This document shows positions 1 through 11,193 of a stretch of 64,000 nucleotides of DNA, one piece after another; positions within the stretch are counted from its first letter, which is position 1, and each line of letters begins with the position of its first letter. This DNA comes from Methylocystis sp. ATCC 49242 (GTDB lineage Bacteria > Pseudomonadota > Alphaproteobacteria > Rhizobiales > Beijerinckiaceae). Location: assembly GCF_000188155.2 (NCBI RefSeq), contig NZ_KE124772.1:1-64000 (forward strand), written 5' to 3'. Under the pieces are notes generated by a model, which did no database searches, had not been told where the DNA came from, and saw only the letters and a list, made by a program, of their open reading frames with translations. The position numbers and the translations under genes are program-made.

Positions 1-61
1 ACTAGTGAGACCACCAGACATAGCAAGAGTGAAGGCCGGATCAACGTCTAAGAGGTGCATT

Positions 62-2050
<1,989 letters not shown>

Positions 2051-2057
2051 AAGGACG

Positions 2058-2663
2058 ATGATGAGGTTGCTACTCGCCTTCGTCGCCGCAATTTGGCTTC
2101 AAACGCCGGTCGAAGCTCAGCAGGTAACGGGGGGCCCGATCCAGCAGATAGAGCAATGCGTTACAAAGATAGGTCCTGATGTCCTTACCTTTACATTCTA
2201 CCAGCCGCTAAAGTCTCGAAATCAATTTTGCGAGGAAATTCCGGAAACTGGTCCGACGATAATCGTAATCGACTCTATGCAAGATGAGCTGCGCGATATG
2301 ACCATTGAGCTTCGTCTAATTAAGGCTACTGGAAACATAGACAGCGAGATGGTATGGAATGCAAAATCACTTGAGGCATATCTCCCTCCCGCAAAATTCA
2401 ACACCGGGACTCTTACGTACGAACACAATTTCTTAGAACGAGGGAGCTATATTGCTCTTATTAGAGCGAAGGATCAAAATGGATCAAAAGAGTACAATGC
2501 AACTTTCGAGTTCACGGTTGGCGAGACGTCTATCCGTGAATTAATCGCAACTTCATTCCTATCCATCAGCGCCCTTGGCGGTTTTTGGCTGTGGTATAGA
2601 AGGAAATTTGCAAATCCCCACATTAAGAAAGCCTCACGCACGTATCACCGGGGAGAACGATGA
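2058..2663 (+). CDS. Exported protein with C-terminal membrane anchor, unknown function
   Basis: I do not recognise this 201-residue protein. The ATG at 2058 follows AAAGGACG directly after the ftsH stop; a second ATG lies at 2061. An N-terminal signal peptide ends at about VEAQQ, the middle 130 residues alternate hydrophobic and polar positions as in an Ig-like beta-sandwich, and a single hydrophobic segment (LIATSFLSISALGGFWLWY) is followed by the basic tail RRKF. The predicted topology is a periplasmic domain tethered by the C-terminal helix. Two cysteines (in EQCVTK and QFCEEI) could form a disulfide. Tight spacing after ftsH suggests it is a substrate, adaptor or membrane partner of the protease. 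That role is inference from position only. Confidence 0.75.
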   Translation: MMRLLLAFVAAIWLQTPVEAQQVTGGPIQQIEQCVTKIGPDVLTFTFYQPLKSRNQFCEEIPETGPTIIVIDSMQDELRDMTIELRLIKATGNIDSEMVWNAKSLEAYLPPAKFNTGTLTYEHNFLERGSYIALIRAKDQNGSKEYNATFEFTVGETSIRELIATSFLSISALGGFWLWYRRKFANPHIKKASRTYHRGER

Positions 2664-2957
2664 CGCTCCCGGGTGGATATGCCTGAAGCTTATCGCCGTC
2701 AAATCGATCGCCAAGCCCCCGATGTAGAAATGCCGGAGATGACCGTGTAGCCGGTCCTCCGAATGGCGGTGCGGCATAAGCTTAACGCCAGATGGCGCCT
2801 CGAATCAGGTAGGGTCCGGGCTGAGTTGGCTCTCCCACGCACAATTGATCGGAAGACGGCTCGGCCTGGCTGGTGGTCTCGAACCATTGCGGCCCTCCGA
2901 GTATCTCGCACACTTGGCAGTGTTGGACGGATTCAAGGACACAGGGACAAACGCCCG

Positions 2958-5189
2958 CTACAGCAGTTTATCGAGCGTAATCGGCAGGTCTCGCACGCGC
3001 CTTCCAGTCGCATGGCAGACAGCGTTCGCGATCGCCGCTGCAACGCCGACAATGCCGATCTCGCCTACCCCCTTGACGCCGAGCGGATTGCCGTCGTCCG
3101 CCTCATCGACAAAGATGACTTTGATGTCGTGAATGTCCGCGTTCACTGGCACGTAATATTCGGCGATGTTGGCGTTCATTATGCGGCCGAGCTTTTCATC
3201 AATCATTGTCTCCTCATGAAGCGCCATGCCGATCCCCCAGACCACACCGCCGAGGATCTGGCTGCTCGCAGTCTTGGCATTCAGGATACGCCCGGCGGCG
3301 ATCGCGCTAACGACGCGCGTGACTCGGACAATCCCCAGTTGCTCGTCGATCTTCACCTCGGCAAAGACCGCTGCGTGAGTGTTGTGCGCGCGCGCGATAT
3401 CATTGCTGGGGTCGGTGGTTCTCTCCTCTTCGATGCGATCCATGCCGCTCTGCCGCATCACATCCGCGATCGGCGCCGAACGCGACGCGTCGCCCTTGCT
3501 CATCAATTTGCCGTCCGCAAGCGTGACCTCACCGGCCGCGAGGTTCGCGGGCGGCGAATTTGACGTCTTTTTCGCTAGCCGCAACAGCTCGTCGCGGATT
3601 GCGTTGGCTGTCGTTGCGATCCCGTTGGATACCGAGGCGGCGATCCATGATCCGCCTTCTACCGGCGACCGCGGGAGGCTCGAGTCGCCGAGCTTGATGC
3701 TGACGTTTTCGAGCGGCAGCCCGAGCACGTCTGCCGCGACCTGCGCCATGATCGTGTAGGTGCCGGTGCCAATATCGGAGGTTGCGCAGGCGACCTCCGC
3801 TTGGCCGTTGGCGCTCAGTGCGATACGGACAGTGATCGGCATCTGCAACGCCTCCCACATGCCGGTCGCCATGCCCCACCCGACTAGATCGCCGGCGTCC
3901 CGCATCGAGCGCGGCTCGGGATTGCGTTTATCCCAGCCGAACGCCTCGGCGCCCTGGCGATAGCATTCCCGCAGCGCCTTACTGCTAAATGGTCGATCGC
4001 TGTTCTGGTCGCGTTCAGAATAACATCGCAGCCGTAGTTCGAGCGGATCGAGATTGAGTGCAATAGCCAACTCATCCATCGCGGATTCAAGCGCAAAGTG
4101 AGCTGTTGGGGCGCTTGGCGCGCGCATGTCACAAGGGGTCGCCAGATCAAGCCGCGCGAGCTTGTGCTCATATTTCGCATTGGCGCATGTGTAGAGCAGG
4201 CCCGACCAGCCGGTCTCCTGCCGGAAGTAATCCTCGTACTGCGAGGTCACTGTGATCGCGTCATGCACGATTGCATCAAGGGTTCCGGCGGCGTTCGCGC
4301 CCAGCTCGATTCGCTGTGTCATGGCGGGTCGGTAGCCCAGCACGTACATCTGCGGCCGCGTCAACACGACACGGACCGAGCGTTGCAGTGCGCGCGCCGC
4401 CAGTACCGCCAGCACCACCTGGAACTGCGGGCGGAGGCCCGAGCCGAACGCGCCGCCCACGAAGGGCGACATGACGCGCACATCCTCAGGCCTCATCCCG
4501 AACACGCCGCACAAATAGCGCTGAACGTTCTGCACGCCCTGCGTCTTGTCATAGACGGTGAGCTTGCCACCGCCCTCGTAGACCACCGTCGAAGCATAAA
4601 GCTCCATTGGGTTGTGATGCTCGATCGGGACGTAATATTCGCCGGCGTGGCGCACTGCCGCGGCGGCAAGCGCCTCCGCCGGCCTGCCACGGGACTTGGG
4701 CGGCGTACACGGCGCGTCGTCCGGACGGGCTAGAGCTTTCACCGGAATCGAAGCTTCGCGCCGACGGCGCATATCTGTAGCGTGCGAGTCCGTTTCATAC
4801 TCGACCCGGACCAACGACGCTGCAAAGCGCGCGATCTCCGACGTTTCGGCGACGACGAGCGCGATGGGCTGTCCATTGAACATAATCCTACTGCCATAGA
4901 GCGGCCGGAACGGCGATCCTCCCGGTGCAACGTCATCCTTGTAGGCCTGATCGTCGTCAGCCATGGACGGGCGGTTCGCGTGCGTAAACACGTCGAGCAC
5001 GCCCTTGACGCCTAGGGCGGCGCTGCAATCGATCCGTGCGACGCAACCTTTTGCTATTGTCGAGGTTACAATACTGCCATGAACAAGGCCTGGCGCGTTG
5101 AACTCGGCCGCGTATTTTGCCTTACCTGTGACTTTCGCCAATCCGTCAATACGGGACGTAGGAGTACCTATGTAGGATGCCATGGCCAT
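2958..5189 (-). CDS. paoC: Aldehyde oxidoreductase molybdenum-binding subunit (PaoC-like)
   Basis: Large subunit of a xanthine oxidase-family molybdo-flavoenzyme, carrying the molybdenum cofactor where aldehydes are oxidised to carboxylic acids. The 743-residue protein starts at the ATG at 5189, three bases after the stop of the FAD subunit gene. It has the N-terminal Ald_Xan_dh hammerhead domain (DGLAKVTGKAKYAAEF) and the long MoCo-binding domain with PFVGGAFGSG and the C-terminal GVGEIG, whose glutamate is the expected catalytic base. The size matches E. coli PaoC. The gene is last in a minus-strand operon of Fe-S, FAD and Mo subunits, the same order as paoABC. No MocA-like maturation chaperone (paoD) follows it here, so maturation would need one encoded elsewhere. 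Confidence 0.92.
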   Translation of the reverse strand: MAMASYIGTPTSRIDGLAKVTGKAKYAAEFNAPGLVHGSIVTSTIAKGCVARIDCSAALGVKGVLDVFTHANRPSMADDDQAYKDDVAPGGSPFRPLYGSRIMFNGQPIALVVAETSEIARFAASLVRVEYETDSHATDMRRRREASIPVKALARPDDAPCTPPKSRGRPAEALAAAAVRHAGEYYVPIEHHNPMELYASTVVYEGGGKLTVYDKTQGVQNVQRYLCGVFGMRPEDVRVMSPFVGGAFGSGLRPQFQVVLAVLAARALQRSVRVVLTRPQMYVLGYRPAMTQRIELGANAAGTLDAIVHDAITVTSQYEDYFRQETGWSGLLYTCANAKYEHKLARLDLATPCDMRAPSAPTAHFALESAMDELAIALNLDPLELRLRCYSERDQNSDRPFSSKALRECYRQGAEAFGWDKRNPEPRSMRDAGDLVGWGMATGMWEALQMPITVRIALSANGQAEVACATSDIGTGTYTIMAQVAADVLGLPLENVSIKLGDSSLPRSPVEGGSWIAASVSNGIATTANAIRDELLRLAKKTSNSPPANLAAGEVTLADGKLMSKGDASRSAPIADVMRQSGMDRIEEERTTDPSNDIARAHNTHAAVFAEVKIDEQLGIVRVTRVVSAIAAGRILNAKTASSQILGGVVWGIGMALHEETMIDEKLGRIMNANIAEYYVPVNADIHDIKVIFVDEADDGNPLGVKGVGEIGIVGVAAAIANAVCHATGRRVRDLPITLDKLL

Positions 5190-5191
5190 GC

Positions 5192-6208
5192 TCAGACGAT
5201 CTTCTTGGAAGACTGCGACTGCGGCGTGCCGCGCGCCGCTTGTGTGAGCGCGCGCACGATGCAGCGGCGCGCGAGGTCGATCTTGAAGGCATTGCGGCAA
5301 TAGCCCTTGGCGTCGCGCAGCAATACATCCGCGGCGCGAGCGAATGTTGCGGCGTTGGCGGGCTGCCCCAGCAACGCGGCTTCGGCCTGCAGATCGCGCC
5401 AGGGCTTATGCGCGACGCTCCCGAGGGCGAAGCGCCCTTCCTTGATGATTTCGCCATCGAGTTCGAGCCCGACCGCGACAGAAACGAGGGCGAACGCATA
5501 AGAGAGCCGGTCGCGAAGTTTCAAGTAAGTGTAGTTTGTGGCGAAGCCCTTCGGCGGCAGTTCAACAGCCGTGATGATCTCGCCGGCTTCGAGGTTGGTG
5601 TCGCGCTGCGGCGTATCGCCCGGCAGCCGGTGGAAATCCGCAAACGCGATCATTCGGTCGCCGGACGTGCTGCTGACGTGGACCGTCGCCTCCAACAGCG
5701 CGAGCGCCACGCACATGTCGGACGGATGCGTGGCGATGCAGGCATCGCTGCCGCCGAGGATCGCGTGCATGCGGTTTTGGCCGTCGATAGCCGAGCAGCC
5801 GGTCCCCGGCTGGCGTTTGTTGCAGGGCGTCGCTACGTCATAAAAGTAGTGGCAACGCGTGCGCTGCATGAGATTGCCGCCCGTCGACGCCATATTGCGC
5901 AGTTGCTGAGACGCGCCGGCCATGATGGCGCTGGCAAGGACGGGATAGCGCTTCTCTATGAGTGGATGATAGGCCAGGTCGGAGTTTCGAACGAGCGCTC
6001 CGATATGGAAGCGGCCATTCGGTGTATCTTCAACCTGCGTCAGCGGCAGCCGCGTGATGTCGATAACCTTCGTTGGTTTTTCGACGTCCATCTTCATGAG
6101 ATCGATAAGATTGGTGCCGCCTGCAATGAATTTTGCGTTTGAATCGCCGGCGATCTGGCGTATCGCATCCCCGACATCACGGGCGCGCGCATAATGAAAG
6201 CTGATCAT
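5192..6208 (-). CDS. paoB: Aldehyde oxidoreductase FAD-binding subunit (PaoB-like)
   Basis: Middle subunit of the PaoABC-type enzyme, passing electrons from the Fe-S clusters to FAD. It has 338 residues with the CO-dehydrogenase flavoprotein fold: FIAGGTNLIDLMK near residue 28 and STGGNLMQRTRC near residue 108. The cysteine pattern CHYFYDVATPCNKRQPGTGC matches the additional [4Fe-4S] cluster of the E. coli PaoB subgroup, which ordinary xanthine dehydrogenase FAD subunits lack. The start codon overlaps the stop of the Fe-S subunit gene as ATGA, so translation is coupled. Confidence 0.92.
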   Translation of the reverse strand: MISFHYARARDVGDAIRQIAGDSNAKFIAGGTNLIDLMKMDVEKPTKVIDITRLPLTQVEDTPNGRFHIGALVRNSDLAYHPLIEKRYPVLASAIMAGASQQLRNMASTGGNLMQRTRCHYFYDVATPCNKRQPGTGCSAIDGQNRMHAILGGSDACIATHPSDMCVALALLEATVHVSSTSGDRMIAFADFHRLPGDTPQRDTNLEAGEIITAVELPPKGFATNYTYLKLRDRLSYAFALVSVAVGLELDGEIIKEGRFALGSVAHKPWRDLQAEAALLGQPANAATFARAADVLLRDAKGYCRNAFKIDLARRCIVRALTQAARGTPQSQSSKKIV

Positions 6209-6807
6209 GATCGCCCCATCGCTTGCTGGATTGCCGCGACTATGTTGGGATAGGCCCCGCAGCGGCAGACGTTGCCACTCATGAGTTCACGGATGTCTTC
6301 TGCAGTTTTCGCCCTGCCCTCGGCGATCAACCCCACCGCTGAGCAGATTTGCCCCGGCGTGCAATAGCCGCATTGAAACGCGTCATGGTCGATGAACGCT
6401 TGCTGAAGTGGATGCAGCGCGCCGTCCGCCGCTAGACCCTCGATTGTCGTGATCTGCGCTCCGTCGCACATGACGGCAAACGTCATGCACGAGTTGATGC
6501 GCCGGCCGTCAATAAGGACGGTACAGGCGCCGCACTGGCCCTGATCACAGCCCTTCTTTGTCCCGGTCAGGTCAAGTTTCTCGCGCAGCAAGTCAAGGAG
6601 CGTCGTGCGAGGATCAAGCGTAAAGGAGTAAGGGACCTGGTTGATGGTCAGGTTGACACAAACCCCGTCTGAAGTCGTCAAGCCCGCTGGCGGGTGAGCC
6701 GCGACAAGCAACTGCAATCCCTTGGGCGATACGCTCTCGACCTTTGTTTTCCTTTTGAGTCCCAAAGTGGCCAAGGCCTGGGCCGCCGCTTTCAAGATGG
6801 ACTTCAT
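6205..6807 (-). CDS. paoA: Aldehyde oxidoreductase [2Fe-2S] subunit (PaoA-like)
   Basis: Small iron-sulfur subunit, 200 residues. The start at 6807 is set by AGGAG eight bases upstream; an open frame continues further upstream but does not resemble the family. It contains the plant-type ferredoxin motif (CDQGQCGACTVLIDG, then C in INSC) and the C-terminal second cluster motifs CGYCTPGQ and CRCGAYPNI. The first 45 residues are extra compared with a minimal subunit, where E. coli PaoA carries a twin-arginine signal. Here that extension (KSILKAAAQALATLGLKRK) has no obvious RR motif, so periplasmic export is uncertain. This is the first gene of the operon, with its promoter expected in 6808-6990. 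Confidence 0.92.
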   Translation of the reverse strand: MKSILKAAAQALATLGLKRKTKVESVSPKGLQLLVAAHPPAGLTTSDGVCVNLTINQVPYSFTLDPRTTLLDLLREKLDLTGTKKGCDQGQCGACTVLIDGRRINSCMTFAVMCDGAQITTIEGLAADGALHPLQQAFIDHDAFQCGYCTPGQICSAVGLIAEGRAKTAEDIRELMSGNVCRCGAYPNIVAAIQQAMGRS

Positions 6808-6879
6808 TATTGTCTCCTGCGGCCCAACCGATAGTGGGATTGGCGCCCCGCGGCCGGGCTGGTCCATCGCTGAATAAAC

Positions 6880-7500
6880 TTGGTTCGTCCAGAGCGCCGT
6901 CGAGGACTGCGGCAAAGTCATGGCTTGTACGCACTCCGATGGGGATCTTTGGTCGAAGTCACCGTGGACGACCATCAAAGTAGGGCGAAGTCGCAAGCTT
7001 GCCAGGCATGGCTTGGCCTTGTGCCCCGCCAAGCGACAACCGGCGGAAAGCCGAAGCTTCTGGGAATATCCAAGCGCGGAAGCAAGTACCTGCGAAAGAT
7101 GCTGATCCAGGGCGCTCGCGCCGCGATGCCCACTCTGATCAAGGGCGACACATTGGAGCCTGGCTGCGCGGGCTATTGACGCGGTCGCACAACAACGTCG
7201 CTGTCGTTGCGCTGGCAGCCAAAATGGCGCGCACAGTGTGGTCGCTGCTGCGCCATGAGCGCGTCTACGAGGCGACCCCCGTCTCGGCGTAAAAGTGGAA
7301 TTGATCGCCGCTCGCGCGGCGGCTTCCGAAGTCTGCGTGTGGTGAGAGGAAGATGGCCTAACGATCAATCGGCATCCTGGAACCCTTGCTGAAAAATGGC
7401 GCTCGACGCCGTCCCCTTTATGAGGATCAGGATGCGCGAATCTCCATCTTGGCCAACAGCGAAGCTGAAAGGCCGGATACGTTTTGGCAGATTGTTCAGG
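6880..7500 (+). pseudogene. IS110-family transposase remnant (3' part)
   Basis: Decayed 3' end of an IS110/IS1111-type element. At about 6990-7140 one frame reads WLGLVPRQATTGGKPKLLGI followed by SKRGSKYLRKMLIQGARAAMP, the Transposase_20 signature. The conserved C-terminus (WLRGLLTRSHNNVAVVALA, then ARTVWSLLRHERVY) continues in another frame from about 7150 to 7292, so at least one frameshift separates them. The N-terminal DEDD catalytic half is absent, so the fragment cannot encode an active transposase. The sequence to about 7500 probably is the non-coding end of the same element, because an IS5-type remnant starts abruptly there. Confidence 0.75.
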
Positions 7501-7504
7501 CTGG

Positions 7505-7918
7505 ACGACGAAAATCACTTGCAGACGGGGCGGGCCATACGTTTTCAGCGCTTTTCACGCACTGGCTGTCAATGACGGCGGCAGTCGGACTGGCCTCGCG
7601 CCCTTCCGCTTCCCGGCACATAACATAAAGCACGTGGTGGACGCGTTCTAACGTCCCGTCATATGTCCCGAGATCAAAATAGCCATAAACCGTGCTTTTG
7701 GGCGGGAAGTCCTTTGGAAGCGCACGCCACTGACAGCCTGTCGATAGAAGATACATCAGGCCGTTCACCACCTCGCGTATGTTCACCCTCCGCTTGCCGC
7801 CCCCGCGCTTGGCAGGCGGGATCAGAGGTCCGACAAATCCCCACTCCGATTCCGTTAAATCGCTGGGATAGCGCAACTTCCTGCGATCATAACGGGCACG
7901 GCTTTCGTTCGTCCACAT
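7505..7918 (-). pseudogene. IS5-family transposase, truncated N-terminal half
   Basis: The reading frame from the ATG at 7918 encodes the N-terminal DUF4096/IS5 transposase region: YPSDLTESEWGFVGPLIPPA, NIREVVNGLMYLLSTGCQWR and ALPKDFPPKSTVYGYF. It reaches the first catalytic aspartate in AVIDSQCVKSAE and then diverges into unrelated residues and a stop at 7496. The rest of the DDE domain is missing. The break at about 7505 coincides with the end of the IS110-like remnant, so one element probably truncated the other by insertion or deletion. Non-functional. Confidence 0.8.
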
Positions 7919-8090
7919 GGGATCTCCAATAGAGTCAGATCGCCTCGTTGAATCATAACCGGCTCATTCGACTCAACTTTTCTCCGGACAGACACATAAA
8001 GAATCGGGCGATCTATGTACACCTCGAGCGCCGCCTCAATCTAGGCGAGACGCGCGTCAACCTCGTCAGGAATGTCTTCCGCGAGGTCAT

Positions 8091-8642
8091 TCAACAGAAG
8101 GCCTCATTGTTCACCTGCTCACAATCGGTCTTCAAAGTCTCATTCATGAAAGCAATGTCGTTGTCTGTGTCCAAGCCAAAAAGCGCAAACGGCAGCTGCT
8201 TGCGTAGTTCCGTGACCACCGCGCAACGCAGACCGCGCCAAATTGGCTCCTGACACTTGCGGCGTGACTCAAACGAAACTGCATCCGGCGAACCGGCGCC
8301 GGCTGCGTCTTCCAGAATCTTCAGCCGAATCCGATTATAGCCGAGGTCGTAATCGAGGGTCGCATTTGGCCAGTGGAAGTCGATCGCCGGAAGTTCGACG
8401 CGGTCGCGCCGGTCGGGAGCTGCGTTTTGAGTCAACCGCTCCTTGAGAAAGGCGATGACCGGATCGCTGGAGCCGGCGCGAAGCACGTCTAACTGCTCGG
8501 GCGGCAGCGCCGTCGATTCGTTCGGGCCGTTGGTCATCGCGAGGTCGGCCGTCATCAGCGCCGCAACGGCGCCGAGGAGCGCTGATCCGCGCAAACGTCC
8601 GCGGCTCGCGGCGGCTGGTTCAGCATCTACACACAGAAGCAT
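8091..8642 (-). CDS. Hypothetical exported protein
   Basis: 183 residues with no family I recognise. The ATG at 8642 gives a long n-region followed by the hydrophobic stretch ALLGAVAALMTADLAM (about residues 21-36), which could be a signal peptide or anchor. The mature part is soluble, with four cysteines (RRKCQEP, GLRCAVV, KTDCEQV and the C-terminal residue) that may form disulfides, in keeping with a periplasmic location. It lies alone between transposon remnants and the cold-shock gene. It could be a real gene or a leftover; third-base composition is GC-rich as in real genes nearby. Confidence 0.5.
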   Translation of the reverse strand: MLLCVDAEPAAASRGRLRGSALLGAVAALMTADLAMTNGPNESTALPPEQLDVLRAGSSDPVIAFLKERLTQNAAPDRRDRVELPAIDFHWPNATLDYDLGYNRIRLKILEDAAGAGSPDAVSFESRRKCQEPIWRGLRCAVVTELRKQLPFALFGLDTDNDIAFMNETLKTDCEQVNNEAFC

Positions 8643-8813
8643 CTTGTATCTTGTATGAATTTCGTGTATCGATCTCCACGTTGAATTCTAGACGAACAGT
8701 TGGTTGCGCCGACCGCGGCCCCGCTGACGAAATCTCCCCTAAAAATTCGACCTAACCCTTGTATGCGCGATCGCGCATGCAAACGATCTTGATATGAACT
8801 TGTGGGAATTCTC

Positions 8814-9023
8814 ATGTTTTATGGAACAGTAAAGTGGTTTAACGCCCAAAAGGGCTTCGGTTTCATTCAACCTGACGATGGTGGAAAGGACGTTTTCGTC
8901 CACATCTCCGCAGTCGAGCAGGCTGGCATGCGTGACCTCAGTGAGGGTCAGAAGCTGAGCTACGACGTCATTGACGATCGGCGCAGCGGGAAGGCTTCGG
9001 CTGGGAAACTCCATTCGGCCTGA
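8814..9023 (+). CDS. CspA-family cold-shock protein
   Basis: A 69-residue single cold-shock domain, a five-stranded OB fold that binds single-stranded RNA or DNA and acts as an RNA chaperone. RNP1 (KGFGFI) and RNP2 (VFVHIS) are intact, as is the entry motif GTVKWFN. The ATG at 8814 gives the normal family start; a GTG at 8802 is in frame but less likely. The family consensus after the last strand, GPQAANV or similar, is replaced by [10 protein letters not shown]. The long upstream gap (8643-8813) could be the 5' leader typical of cold-shock mRNAs, but I cannot show structure there. Confidence 0.92.
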   Translation: MFYGTVKWFNAQKGFGFIQPDDGGKDVFVHISAVEQAGMRDLSEGQKLSYDVIDDRRSGKASAGKLHSA

Positions 9024-9144
9024 TATAACACCTAATTGAAACAGTTCTCGCTCAAGAGAAGTAGCGGAACAAAGAAGGTGCGAAGGCCGCATTTAGTCTC
9101 TTATGGCCGTTAGTGCCCTTAATCAAAACTTATGGGAGTGAAAG

Positions 9145-9513
9145 ATGATCAAGCTTGGTTTGACGACGGCCTTCGCGGTCGTGGCATTCAGCGCGTCGGC
9201 CTTCGCCGGCTCCTGGAACGTGACGGAAGTCGCCACGTCCGGCATCAAGCGCGCCAACGGCACGTGGATGGTTGCGACCGAGGGCAGTAAGGTTTCGGGC
9301 AAGGGTGACATGCAGCTGGATAACGGCACGGTTCTAACCTACAAGCTCGACGGCAAGGTCGAGGGCGGCGTCTATACCGTGAACCTCGTCGACCGCACCG
9401 ACGGCAAGAAGGACTGCGCGTGGACCGGCAAGCCGAATGAAAAGGGCAATGTTATCGACGGCCCGGTGGCTTGCGGCAGCGAGAAGTTCGCGATCCGCGC
9501 CGGCGTGAATTAA
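9145..9513 (+). CDS. Small exported protein, unknown function
   Basis: 122 residues. The ATG at 9145 follows GGGAGTGAAAG. A clear signal peptide (IKLGLTTAFAVVAFSASAFA) ends near residue 21, giving a periplasmic protein of about 100 residues rich in beta-prone, glycine-containing segments and with two cysteines (KKDCAW and VACGSE) that probably form a disulfide. A strong intrinsic terminator 20 bases after the stop shows an independent short transcript. Function unknown; it resembles small alphaproteobacterial periplasmic proteins without a described role. Confidence 0.8.
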   Translation: MIKLGLTTAFAVVAFSASAFAGSWNVTEVATSGIKRANGTWMVATEGSKVSGKGDMQLDNGTVLTYKLDGKVEGGVYTVNLVDRTDGKKDCAWTGKPNEKGNVIDGPVACGSEKFAIRAGVN

Positions 9514-9532
9514 GCTGTCGCGATAGCTGCGC

Positions 9533-9559
9533 AAACGCCGGCCTTCGGGCCGGCGTTTT
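9533..9559 (+). terminator. Intrinsic terminator
   Basis: An AACGCCGGCC / GGCCGGCGTT stem with a TTCG tetraloop followed by T residues, 20 bases downstream of the small exported protein gene. Confidence 0.85.
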
Positions 9560-9774
9560 GATTTTCAAACGCAGAAGATGCTCACGCCTTTTCCCACGCG
9601 ACCAAAGAAGACTGCTGGTATATCCTTCGCGGCATACCTTAGCCTAAAGTGGCGCCGTTGTCCCCTGCTATGCTTAGCGGAAAGCAAGGACGGCAAGATG
9701 ACAGAGAGGCGAGAACTATATTGAAGCCCTAACGAACGCAGTGAAAAATCATAAGTCAGCGAGGACCGGAAGGA

Positions 9775-10139
9775 ATGACACCGTTTAAGAACGCCACTTT
9801 CAACGAGCGCAGGAGCGCTGCCGAGGCCGCGAAAAAAGCCAAGTTGGATAATTCCGCGCCCTGACTGCGCAGATCAATGAGGGCGCAGCCGAGCGGCTGA
9901 CGGCCCGGCAAGCGATCATTGCCGCGCGCGATGTCCGAGCCGCAGAACGTGAAGCCGCCCGGCTCGTCACCGAAGCGCGCGCGGCGGAGGACCAGGCCGA
10001 ACGCGAAATGGCCCTGAAAACTGAACAGGCTGAACGCGATGCAAGTGTTGTAGAACAGGCAGAGCTTGAAGTCGCATCTGCGGCCGAACGCAAGGCAGCC
10101 AGGGATGCCCGCTACGCCGCTCGAAAGGCCCGCAAATAA
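9775..10139 (+). pseudogene. DUF6481-family protein, frameshifted
   Basis: The frame from the ATG at 9775 reads MTPFKNATFNERRSAAEAAK then KAKLDN and reaches a stop after 29 codons. The adjacent frame continues from there with FRALTAQINEGAAERLTARQ and an Ala/Glu/Arg-rich coiled segment ending in KAARDARYAARKARK, the signature of the small DUF6481 family of alphaproteobacteria. The interval of 365 bases is one short of a multiple of three, so a single-base deletion near 9855 explains the break. Restored, the protein would have about 121 residues. Function of the family is unknown. Confidence 0.7.
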
Positions 10140-10254
10140 CGACGGCGCTCACTGGGCTATCGCTCGAAAAAATCTTGTCCCTCTGGGCACCAGATTTTCC
10201 ACGAATTTCGACTGCCGAGCGGCTGTTGTGAGCATAATCATCAAAAGGACATTC

Positions 10255-10375
10255 ATGAGCGCTTGAACTTGCCCGAAGGCACATGGATTCTGGCGGCGGC
10301 AGAATGGCGCTGTTATCGTCAAGGATGGCCGCATCATCGCGGAAGGCTGAATCACGTCACCAGGTTCTGACCAGC
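10255..10375 (+). pseudogene. Nucleoside deaminase 5' fragment, degraded
   Basis: Short stretches in shifting frames match the start of a cytidine/guanine deaminase-type protein: ATG AGC GCT, then ELARRHMDSGGG, then NGAVIVKDGRIIAEG, then LNHVTR. AAAAGGAC precedes the ATG. At least two frameshifts occur and the zinc-binding HAE and PCxxC motifs are not found downstream, so only an inactive remnant is left. Confidence 0.5.
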
Positions 10376-10528
10376 GAAACGCTTCTCGTCGCCGATTGGG
10401 TCGGAACTTCGTGGCCGTTCGCATAACCTATATTACAGGTCTAAGGGTTTCCCCTCGCTTGAATCGAGCCCTCCCCTGGGCGTATCTCCTGGCTCTCAAC
10501 GAGCCTGAAATCAAGAAGAAAGCCCTGC

Positions 10529-10777
10529 ATGAGCCATCTCAGCGTCTCGGTGTTAAGCGAGTGGGGCGTGTTGATATTCTCAGCCCATTTTCCCACTCGA
10601 AAAAGCGTTAAGGATTTCATCGAGTGGCGCATCGAGGAGTTGCTGGCGCAGGGGGCGATGGACATCGTCTTGGTTGACAATACCTCACAGGCCGAGACCC
10701 GCTACAGCGCCTCTGCGATCGCTGGCGGCGTTTTCGCGACCATCAGAACGGACTGGCGCTACGCTCTCGCGGCTTAG
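10529..10777 (+). CDS. Small hypothetical protein
   Basis: 82 residues, not recognised. The middle (FIEWRIEELLAQGAMDIVLVDNT) looks like a real alpha/beta fold segment, but the ribosome binding site is poor and the gene lies among decayed sequences, so it may itself be a fragment. It is flanked by the deaminase remnant and the IS3 element. About 260 bases of nothing recognisable follow up to the IS end. Confidence 0.35.
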   Translation: MSHLSVSVLSEWGVLIFSAHFPTRKSVKDFIEWRIEELLAQGAMDIVLVDNTSQAETRYSASAIAGGVFATIRTDWRYALAA

Positions 10778-11128
10778 CCGCTGTTTGTCGGAATTACTTG
10801 TCAGACGCGCCGGCGAGCGGCGAGGCTCTCAAGTGGGAGAAGGTTTGATCGCCTGGCCTTCGCTAAAAGAAAATTGTCACAATCGGCCATGCTCGCCGTG
10901 TTGGCTTCACTGATCAAACGTTCCGCTGGCCTCGGTCTGAGCCTTCACAAATAAAAAGATGCTGAATATGCGATGGCTGCGCGGGAGTAGACCAACTATT
11001 TGATCGCGCGTCCCTCAGGGCTGAGGGCCACCGTGGGGCTTTCCTAGAGAGCTGGCCTCGGTTGTCTGGACAGCCCCCCGCGGATTTTGAGTGGATCTCT
11101 GCCGGGGTTTGCTGAACGCGGGGCGTCT

Positions 11129-11183
11129 CGATTTTGTCGCGGCGGCGGGAGGGCGTAGCCCGACCAGAGCTGCGACAAAATCG
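11129..11183. repeat. Hairpin between orfB and the IS left end
   Basis: Inverted repeat of CGATTTTGTCGC with GCGACAAAATCG separated by 31 bases inside the insertion sequence. It may stop readthrough transcription or shield the orfB end from translation of invading transcripts. Confidence 0.6.
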
Positions 11184-11193
11184 ACGGCGACGG

